Part shown: piece by piece, positions 1 through 5,962 of the stretch
Numbering within the stretch: position 1 is the stretch's first letter
Layout: the number at the start of each line of letters is the position of its first letter
DNA from: an uncultured delta proteobacterium
GTDB lineage: Bacteria > Myxococcota_A > Polyangia > Polyangiales > Ga0077539
Reading direction: 5' to 3'
DNA length: 8,434 bases
Assembly (NCBI GenBank): GCA_903860995.1
Contig: CAIOSS010000826.1
Coordinates: forward strand, 1 to 8,434
The notes under the pieces: generated by a model
Told to the model about the DNA's origin: nothing
Databases searched by the model: none
The model's input: the letters and a program-made list of their open reading frames with translations, nothing else
Program-made: the position numbers and the translations under genes

Positions 1-775
1 ATCTCGGGCTGTCGTCGGCGAGGCAGGCGGTGCCGCAGCGGTGGGTGCCCGCGGCGCAGGGGGCGACGCAGCGCCCGTCGATGCACTGCGAGCCCGCGGC
101 GCAGGCGAGGCCGCAGAGGCCGCAGTGGCCCGGGTCGACGCGCAGGTCGACGCAGCCCGCCACGGGGCAGTACGACTGCGGGCCCGGGCACCCGCACGCG
201 CCGTTGCGGCACCACGCGCCGGCCACGCAGGCGACGCCGCAGCGGCCGCAGTGCACCGGATCGGTGGCGACGTCGACGCACTGCCCGTCGCAGGTGCTCA
301 CGCGCCCGGCGGGGCACTGGCAGGCGCCGCCGCGGCAGCTCCGGCCGGAGCCCGGAGCACCGCAGGGCGTGCCGGGGGACAGCTCGTCGACGCGGCAGAC
401 GCGGCGGCCGGGGTCGCAGCGCTCGTTGAGGGTGCAGGGGTCGTCGTCGCGGCAGGCGCCGTCGGAGGCGCAGGTGCGCTCCGGGCGGCAGCCGCGGGTG
501 ATCTCGCAGACCGACCCGCCGGGGCAGAGCGAGCGCTCGGGCTCGTGCTGGCAGCGCCCGCCGCGGCAGGCGTCGACGGTGCACGCGACCTCGTCGGCGC
601 ACTCGTCGTCCCGGCGGCACTGCGGCGGCGGGGCGTCCGGCGCGTCGAGGGGGGAGGCGTCCGCGGCGGCGTCCAGGCCCGCCGAGGCGTCGGCGGGGGC
701 GCCGCCCACGACCGAGGCCCCGGGCGCGCAGCCGAGGGCCATCAACAGGGCGACGAGCGCGCTGCGGGGGCGCAT
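1..775 (-). CDS. Cys-rich secreted lipoprotein, C-terminus beyond left edge
   Basis: This frame is open from the ATG at 773-775 to the window edge, giving 258 visible residues and no stop. The N-terminus is a short lipoprotein signal: basic start (MRPR), hydrophobic core, then the lipobox-like MALGC with the acylated Cys at residue 16. Ala follows the Cys, which under the E. coli Lol rule would send it to the outer membrane. An Asp/Ala/Pro linker (about residues 17-51) leads into a domain with 35 more cysteines. Residues 52-150 resemble EGF-like or TIL-like Cys motifs (ACTVDAC, DPCTLNERC). From residue 166 a unit of about 42 residues repeats, with Cys-Val-Asp at 166 and 208 and a third unit beginning near Cys251. 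Its hallmark is DPxHCGxCGxxC, a motif frequent in myxobacterial surface proteins. Function is unknown; a disulfide-rich surface or binding role is inferred. No clear ribosome binding site precedes the ATG. GTG at 776-778 is an adjacent alternative start. Confidence 0.85.
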   Translation of the reverse strand, partial: MRPRSALVALLMALGCAPGASVVGGAPADASAGLDAAADASPLDAPDAPPPQCRRDDECADEVACTVDACRGGRCQHEPERSLCPGGSVCEITRGCRPERTCASDGACRDDDPCTLNERCDPGRRVCRVDELSPGTPCGAPGSGRSCRGGACQCPAGRVSTCDGQCVDVATDPVHCGRCGVACVAGAWCRNGACGCPGPQSYCPVAGCVDLRVDPGHCGLCGLACAAGSQCIDGRCVAPCAAGTHRCGTACLADDSPR

Positions 776-880
776 CACGGGGGCCGAGCCATCACTGCGC
801 CGAGCCTTCCGGCCTCCCATCGGCGCGATCGTAACGGTTCGCACCGCGCGCCGCGAGGCGCTGCACGGCGCCGGGGCTGA

Positions 881-890
881 TGCGATAAAG
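881..890 (+). promoter_or_regulatory. Possible extended -10 promoter element
   Basis: TGCGATAAAG is the only notably AT-containing word in the divergent spacer 776-906. It resembles an extended -10 (TGn followed by a TATAAT-like GATAAA) and ends 16 bp before the ATG at 907. A transcript from it would have a very short or nearly absent leader. That fits the lack of a Shine-Dalgarno sequence before 907. No convincing -35 was found, so this is weak. Confidence 0.25.
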
Positions 891-906
891 TCCCCGGCCG
901 AACCGC

Positions 907-3546
907 ATGGCGAACCGTCTCCCTCGCGCCCCGGCGCAGCCCCGCACGGTCTCGCCGCGCGAGCGCCTCCCCGCGCCACGCCCGGCGGTGCGCCCCGACC
1001 CGGTCGAGCCCCCGGACGAGCTCCCCGCGGCGCCCGAGGTGCCTCCCCCCGAGGCCCCGCCCCCCGGTCCCCGCGCGGCGCGGATCATCGCGCTGCTCTC
1101 GAAGCCCGCGGCGGTGTGGGCCGCGGTGCTGCTCGGGGGCGCGCTGCGCATCGCGCACGCCATCGCGATCGGGCGGAGCCCGCTGGCCGAGCGGCTGATC
1201 CTCGACCACCGGGCCTACGACGCGTGGGCGCAGCGCATCGCGGCGGGCGACTGGCTGGGCCGCGGGATCTTCTGGGTCGACCCGCTCTACTCCTACGTGC
1301 TCGCGGCGCTCTACGCCCTCTTCGGCCGCGACCTCACGCTGGTGCGCTGCTTCCACGCCGAGCTCGGGGCCGTGAACATCTGGCTCGCGGGCGCGCTCAC
1401 CCGCCGGGTCACCGGCTCCAACGCCCTCGCGGCGGTCGGGGCCCTGGTGGCCGCGCTGTGCCTGCCGTTGATCCACAACGAGGCGCAGATCGAGAAGGCC
1501 ACGCTCACCGCCACGCTGGCCTCGGGCGCGCTCGTGCTCCTGCTGCGCGGCACCGACCGCGCGGCCGTGGGCGCCGGGGTGCTCCTGGGCCTCGGGGCGC
1601 TGGCGCGCGGCAACCTGCTGCTGGCGATCCCGGCCGCGGCCCTCGCCCTGGCGCTCGCCCCGGCCCGCGAGGGCGAGTCCTCCGACGGGGCCGTACCGCT
1701 CGGACGCCTGCGCCTCGCGCGCCCGTCGCTGCGCCGCGCGTGGCGCTTCACCGTCGCTGCGCTCGCGGTGGTGGGGGTGCTCACGATGCGCAACGCCCTG
1801 GTGGCCGGGGAGTTCGTGCTCACCACCGCCAACGCCGGGCAGAACCTCTACATCGGCCAGCAGCGCACCAACGTCCTCGGCACCTACGACGCGCCGAGCT
1901 TCGTGCGCCCCGACCCGCAGTTCGAGCAGGAGGACTTCCGCGCCGAGGCCGAGCGGCGCACCGGGCAGACGCGCATGGGCGACACCGCCGCGTCGCGCTA
2001 CTGGGCCCTGGAGGCCCTGCGCGAGGTGGCCGCCGACCCGGGGCTCGCGGCCGCACGAACGCTCGAGAAGGTGCGGCTGACGTTCCACCAGTTCGAGGCG
2101 CCCGACAACGACGACGTCGAGCTGTCGGCGCGCTTCTCCGCGGTGCTGCGCCTGCCGCTCTTCGGCGTCGGGATGCTGGCGCCCTTCGCGCTGCTCGGGG
2201 CCCTCGTCGGGTGGCGCCGCTCGCGCGAGGCGCGGGTGGTGGCCGCCGCGGTGGCGCTCTACGCCGCCACGCTGGCGATCTTCTTCGTGGTGGGCCGCTT
2301 CCGCGTGCCCATGGTGCCGCCGCTCATCGCCCTGGCGGTGGCCGGCGCGGCGTGGCTCGTCGACCGGGCGCGGGCGGGCGACCTGCGGCGGTCGGCCCCG
2401 GCGGCGGCGGGCGTGGCGCTGGGCCTGGCGCTGTGCCTCGTGCGCTCGGACTCGCTGGAGACGCTCCGGGTGCGCAGCCTCGCGGTGAGCTTCAACAACC
2501 TCGGCACCCAGCAGCTGGAGGCCGGCGACGTCGACGGCGCGATCCGCTCCTACGAGCGCGCCATCGACACCGAGGCCTCGGCGGTGGTGGGCGCGATGCG
2601 CACCCTCGGGGACCTCTACCTGCGCCGGCGGCGCTACGACGACGCCGAGCGGGTGATGAACCTGGTGATGGAGAGCAAGCCCGGCAGCCCGATGGGCCGC
2701 GCCGCGCTGGTGCGGCTCTACGAGACGATGCGGGACGACCCGCGCTACCGCGACGACGAGTCGGTGCGGCGGCGGCTCGCGACGGCCTACCGCGAGGCGG
2801 GCCGACCGGCCGACGCGGCGCGGGCGACCGCGGGGGCGGGCGCCGTGGAGGACCCGGCGACGAGGGCGCGGCAGCTGCTCACGCAGGCCCGCACCGACCG
2901 CGCGGCGGGGCGCTGGGCGGAGGCCATCGCGGCGATGCAGGAGGCCGTGCGCGTCGGGGCCTACGACGAGGGCACCCGCTACGCGCTGGGCGAGCTGATG
3001 GAGCAGCGCGCCACGCCCGAGGCCATGGCGACGTACTGGTCGGGGATGGTGGCGAGCGACCCGAAGCCGCAGACGAGCCTGTACTTCTGGGCGATCGCGC
3101 TGACGCGCCGGGGCGACCTGGACGGCGCCGCGGCGAAGCTGGGCGAGGCCCTGCGCGCCGACCCGGGGCACGAGATGAGCGAGCTGCGGTACTGCGGGCT
3201 GCTGGAGCGCCGCGGCGACCTCGCGGGGGCGCTGCGGCACTGCGACACGGCCGTGGAGATCTTCCCGGACTTCCGCGGCGCCCACGAGGCCCGCGCGCGC
3301 ATCCTGGACGCGCTCGGCCGGGGCGCTGAGGCCGCGACGGCGCGGCAGACGGCCCTGCGCAGCGACCCCAACACGATCCGGCGCTTCCGGTACTGGGGGC
3401 GCTTCCTGCTGAGCCGCGGGCGCTACGGGCCGGCGGCCGAGGAGCTCGCGCGGGCGGTCGCCGCCGACCCGACGGACACCGAGGCGGTGGCGCTGCTGCG
3501 ACAGGCGCGCTCGCACCTGGGAGACGCGGGCGGCGCCGCGCGGTAG
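907..3546 (+). CDS. GT39-like GT-C membrane glycosyltransferase with C-terminal TPR array
   Basis: An 879-residue protein. Residues 1-58 are a Pro/Arg-rich, presumably cytoplasmic tail. The first membrane helix spans about 66-89 and is followed by a loop carrying Asp100 (DHRAYDAW) and Asp125 (FWVDPLYSYVLAALY). This is the pattern of PMT/ArnT-like GT-C enzymes, which transfer a sugar from a polyprenyl-phosphate donor at the outer face of the inner membrane. Many further hydrophobic segments run to about residue 515. They include family-typical stretches NAGQNLYIGQQRT, YWALEAL and FFVVGRFRVPMVPPL, seen in bacterial proteins annotated as glycosyltransferase family 39 / TPR protein. From about residue 524 to the end there are roughly eight TPR-like units, for example NLGTQQLEAGDVDGAIRSYE. 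The start is fixed by an in-frame TAA at 886-888, leaving ATG 907 as the first start; it lacks a ribosome binding site. The gene converges with its right neighbour, 18 bp away. Acceptor, donor and activity are unknown. Confidence 0.85.
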   Translation: MANRLPRAPAQPRTVSPRERLPAPRPAVRPDPVEPPDELPAAPEVPPPEAPPPGPRAARIIALLSKPAAVWAAVLLGGALRIAHAIAIGRSPLAERLILDHRAYDAWAQRIAAGDWLGRGIFWVDPLYSYVLAALYALFGRDLTLVRCFHAELGAVNIWLAGALTRRVTGSNALAAVGALVAALCLPLIHNEAQIEKATLTATLASGALVLLLRGTDRAAVGAGVLLGLGALARGNLLLAIPAAALALALAPAREGESSDGAVPLGRLRLARPSLRRAWRFTVAALAVVGVLTMRNALVAGEFVLTTANAGQNLYIGQQRTNVLGTYDAPSFVRPDPQFEQEDFRAEAERRTGQTRMGDTAASRYWALEALREVAADPGLAAARTLEKVRLTFHQFEAPDNDDVELSARFSAVLRLPLFGVGMLAPFALLGALVGWRRSREARVVAAAVALYAATLAIFFVVGRFRVPMVPPLIALAVAGAAWLVDRARAGDLRRSAPAAAGVALGLALCLVRSDSLETLRVRSLAVSFNNLGTQQLEAGDVDGAIRSYERAIDTEASAVVGAMRTLGDLYLRRRRYDDAERVMNLVMESKPGSPMGRAALVRLYETMRDDPRYRDDESVRRRLATAYREAGRPADAARATAGAGAVEDPATRARQLLTQARTDRAAGRWAEAIAAMQEAVRVGAYDEGTRYALGELMEQRATPEAMATYWSGMVASDPKPQTSLYFWAIALTRRGDLDGAAAKLGEALRADPGHEMSELRYCGLLERRGDLAGALRHCDTAVEIFPDFRGAHEARARILDALGRGAEAATARQTALRSDPNTIRRFRYWGRFLLSRGRYGPAAEELARAVAADPTDTEAVALLRQARSHLGDAGGAAR

Positions 3547-3564
3547 GGCGGGGCGAGAGCCTTC

Positions 3565-4656
3565 TCAGCGGCGGTCGGGCGGTGATCCGACGGCCGTCCA
3601 GAGGTGTACGGCGAGCAGGGGCAGCAGCTCGAAGTAGATGCGGGTCTCGAAGACCAGGCCCACGACGAAGGCCGACGCGAGCATGGCGGCGTGCATCAGC
3701 GCCACGCCGAGGAGGCGCCGCGGGTCGCGCCACGCGAGGCGCGCGCAGAAGGCGAGGTAGGCGACCCAGAAGAGGGGCACGAGCGCGTGGAGCGAGAGGT
3801 CGAGCGGCGCGCGCGCCAGCACCTTCAGCGCCAGCAGGTTGTCGGGCACCATGTAGTGGAAGCGCGGGCCCGCGCCCGGCACCGGGCCGCCGACGATCTG
3901 CGGCCCGATCTCCCGCACCAGGAGCTTGTCGCGGAGGAGCTCGACGAGCGCCCCGCCGGCCGCGAGGAGCGCCCCCCCGGCGGCCATCATGCGCAGGTCG
4001 AGGGGCCCCGGGGGGCGCCCCGCGAGGCGGTCGACGGCGTAGCGGCAGAGCGGGTCGACGACCATCCACGCGGCGAGGAAGAGGGCGCTCTCGCGGTTGA
4101 AGATGGCGACGGCGAAGAGCAGGGCGAAGGCGCCGGGCCGCCGCTCGCGGGCCACGAGGTCGTTGAAGACCACGAAGAGCAGGGCGCCGGAGAAGTCCCA
4201 GATGTAGAGCCACGGGCGGCTCAGGCAGAACACCGTGAGCAGCGCGAAGGACAGCAGGCTCACGAGGGCCCTGGCGTCGTCGCCGGTGCGGCGGAGCACC
4301 GAGCGGTAGACCAGGTAGGCCGCGGCGGAGAGCAGCGCGACGGTGCAGAGGACGTGGGCGCGCTCGAAGTCGCCCACGACGAGGGCGGTCGCCTGCACGA
4401 GCCGCGGGCCGAGCTGACGGCTCTGGAACACCCGCCAGTGCGGCGTGCCCGCGAGCACCCCGGCGGCGGCGTCGACGGAGAGCCGGTAGAGGGTGCCGAA
4501 CATCTGGCGGATGACCCGCGCCTCCACGAGCGCGAGCGCGACGCAGAGCGCGAGCACCGGGAGGCGCAGCGCGCCGGGCGGGGGGAGTGGGTCGGAGGGG
4601 CGCCCCGGGCGGTCGCCGGCCGCGGGGCCCGCGGGGGGTCGTCGGCGCACTCTCAC
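3565..4656 (-). CDS. Polytopic inner-membrane protein of unknown function, possibly GT-C-like
   Basis: With GTG 4656 as start this is a 363-residue protein with a basic, Pro-rich N-terminus (about 30 residues) and some eight hydrophobic segments. The first is near residues 31-47. Later stretches lie near 102-118, 131-146, 155-167, 176-200, 224-240, 288-305 and 316-336. Distinctive words are HWRVFQSRQLGPRL (73-86), in the predicted first external loop, and FNRESALFLAAW (186-197). Similar arginine loops and 'NRE' helices occur in uncharacterised membrane proteins near surface-polysaccharide or glycosyltransferase genes, so a GT-C-like or polysaccharide role is possible but not shown. I chose GTG 4656 because AGGA lies 10 bp upstream (4667-4670) and hydrophobic sequence begins soon after. 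The frame stays open to 4833, but that extension is a low-complexity Arg/Pro run overlapping the divergent gene. The product is convergent with the gene ending at 3546. Confidence 0.72.
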   Translation of the reverse strand: MRVRRRPPAGPAAGDRPGRPSDPLPPPGALRLPVLALCVALALVEARVIRQMFGTLYRLSVDAAAGVLAGTPHWRVFQSRQLGPRLVQATALVVGDFERAHVLCTVALLSAAAYLVYRSVLRRTGDDARALVSLLSFALLTVFCLSRPWLYIWDFSGALLFVVFNDLVARERRPGAFALLFAVAIFNRESALFLAAWMVVDPLCRYAVDRLAGRPPGPLDLRMMAAGGALLAAGGALVELLRDKLLVREIGPQIVGGPVPGAGPRFHYMVPDNLLALKVLARAPLDLSLHALVPLFWVAYLAFCARLAWRDPRRLLGVALMHAAMLASAFVVGLVFETRIYFELLPLLAVHLWTAVGSPPDRR

Positions 4657-4666
4657 CCGGGACGGG

Positions 4667-4674
4667 TCCTGCCC
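4667..4674 (-). promoter_or_regulatory. Ribosome binding site choosing the GTG 4656 start
   Basis: Reading on the minus strand, GGGCAGGA lies 10 bp before GTG at 4654-4656. It is the best Shine-Dalgarno-like word near the N-terminus of this membrane protein. It favours this GTG over TTG 4678-4680 and over longer in-frame starts that run into the divergent gene. GTG 4648-4650 remains possible. Confidence 0.4.
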
Positions 4675-4733
4675 TTTCAATCGTCGGCTCCTGTGGCGTG
4701 GAACGCTCGCGCCGACGCCTCGCTGGCGCGGCC

Positions 4734-4740
4734 GGAGGGG
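4734..4740 (+). promoter_or_regulatory. Ribosome binding site for the gene at 4743
   Basis: GGAGGGG directly precedes ATG 4743-4745. The GGAGG core leaves a spacer of 4 bp, which is short but acceptable. The in-frame ATG at 4767 has no comparable sequence, so this site decides the start. The surrounding spacer 4657-4742 must hold the promoters of both divergent genes, but I could not identify convincing -35/-10 pairs there. Confidence 0.55.
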
Positions 4741-4742
4741 CG

Positions 4743-5960
4743 ATGATATCGGCTTCGGGGTCCTCCATGGCCAGCGCCGCTCATCGCACCAGCGCCCTCC
4801 TGGCAGCCGCGGTGCTCGTCGCCGCCTTCGCATTCGCCCACGGCGGCCGCGTGGCCGACAACCTCCACCGGCTGCACTGGGAAGACCGCTCGTTCTTCCG
4901 CCACGACGCCGCCCGCGTGCACTCCGTCGCCGACGCGTTCACCCGCCCGGGGCTCTGGCCGGGGCTCTACCGCCCGCTCACCACCAACCTCTACTACCAC
5001 CTCGGCGGGCGGCTCTTCGCGCACCGCATCGAGGCCTACCACGCCGTCAACGCGGCCCTGGTGCTCGCCAACGGGCTCCTGCTCTTCCTGCTGGCCCGGC
5101 GCCTCGTCGGGGCGTGGGCCCTCGCCGCCGGGGCGCTCTTCGTGTCGCGCGAGTCCCACGTCGAGGTCGTGACCAACACCTGCGAGTTCCAGGTGCTGGC
5201 CTCGGTGACCTGCTCGCTCGTCGCCGCGCTGCTCTTCGCCCGCGCCCGCCGCGCACCCCCCGGCGACCGCGCCCCGCTCGTCGCCGCGTCCGCCGCCGCC
5301 TTCGCCGCGGCGCTGCTCTGCAAGGAGTCCGCGGTGATCCTCCCGGCGGTGCTCCTCGGGTACGCCTGGCTCTTCGACGACCCCCGCCGCGCGCCCGCCG
5401 CGGTCGCGCCGCACGCCGCGGTCGCCGCGGTGTGGGGGGCCCTCTTCGTCACGGTGTTCCGCGCCGTGAACGAGCGGCGCCCCACCGGCTTCGGGTACCG
5501 CCCCACCCTCGACAACGCGCTCACCAGCTACGCGGCGCACCTGCTCGACTTCTTCAACCCCGTGGTGCTCCCGCTCGACGACCTCGCGATGCCGCCCCGG
5601 GTGATCGCCCTCGCGTCCTCGGGCGCCGCGCACGCCGGGCTCGTCGCCCTCAGCCTCGCGGCCCTCAGCCTCGCGGTCTTGCGCGCGCGCCTGCCCGACT
5701 GGGCGCGCGACCCCGCCGCGGCGCTGCTCTTCGGCCTCGGGTGGTTCGCTGTGGCGACGGCGCCCTTCGCGGCCTTCGAGAACCGCCTCTACATGCGCTA
5801 CAGCTACTTCGGCCACGCGGGCCTCGCGCTCTGCGCCGCGGCGCTGGCGCAGGGCCTCTGGCGCCTCGCCCGGCGACCCACGGCGGAGCACCCCGCGGAC
5901 GCCCCGGGCAAAGCGCCCGCCCGACCGCGCCGGACGCGCAACTTCCGGCCCGCGCGCTAG
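4743..5960 (+). CDS. TMTC-like GT-C membrane protein without TPRs
   Basis: A 405-residue protein. A hydrophobic segment at about residues 17-34 acts as signal anchor or first helix. It is followed by an external loop with acidic residues (WEDRSFFRHDAARVHS, Asp48 and Asp55) and the motif YRPLTTNLYYH (Tyr76-Arg77-Pro78-Leu79). This matches the layout of bacterial relatives of TMTC/GT39 proteins: acidic first loop, then YRPL, then an amphipathic helix containing His/Asn (YHAVNAAL). Further hydrophobic segments follow. LLCKESAVILPAVLLGYAW (Lys194-Glu195) is another hallmark of that group, as is a late R(Y/M)xYxGHAG-type segment (YMRYSYFGHAGLALC). These families use polyprenyl-phosphate sugars at the external membrane face. 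The usual TPR array is absent; the protein ends in a basic tail. Whether it is catalytic is unknown. The stop at 5958-5960 lies 2 bp from the converging kinase-like gene. Confidence 0.8.
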   Translation: MISASGSSMASAAHRTSALLAAAVLVAAFAFAHGGRVADNLHRLHWEDRSFFRHDAARVHSVADAFTRPGLWPGLYRPLTTNLYYHLGGRLFAHRIEAYHAVNAALVLANGLLLFLLARRLVGAWALAAGALFVSRESHVEVVTNTCEFQVLASVTCSLVAALLFARARRAPPGDRAPLVAASAAAFAAALLCKESAVILPAVLLGYAWLFDDPRRAPAAVAPHAAVAAVWGALFVTVFRAVNERRPTGFGYRPTLDNALTSYAAHLLDFFNPVVLPLDDLAMPPRVIALASSGAAHAGLVALSLAALSLAVLRARLPDWARDPAAALLFGLGWFAVATAPFAAFENRLYMRYSYFGHAGLALCAAALAQGLWRLARRPTAEHPADAPGKAPARPRRTRNFRPAR

Positions 5961-5962
5961 CG

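Noticed and set aside
776..906. Small RNA or riboswitch in the divergent spacer
   Set aside because: I found no conserved aptamer-like elements, only generic GC-rich inverted repeats expected by chance.
30..3329. A 1099-residue plus-strand open frame spanning the lipoprotein and the GT39 gene
   Set aside because: It is Arg/Pro/Gly low-complexity and crosses a divergent promoter region and two well-supported genes in other frames.
775..3516. A 913-residue minus-strand open frame opposite the GT39-TPR gene
   Set aside because: Its product is Arg/Ala/His-rich low complexity without hydrophobic or domain structure, while the plus strand encodes clear membrane helices and TPRs. It is a product of G/C-rich third codon positions.
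3555..3566. Terminator hairpin between the convergent genes ending at 3546 and 3565
   Set aside because: GAGA-GCCT-TCTC gives a stem of only 4 bp and no T tract, which is too weak to support.
4657..4833. N-terminal extension of the 363-residue membrane protein back to 4833
   Set aside because: The extra 59 residues are Arg/Pro-rich low complexity and overlap the start and ribosome binding site of the divergent gene. GTG 4656 has a suitable upstream AGGA.
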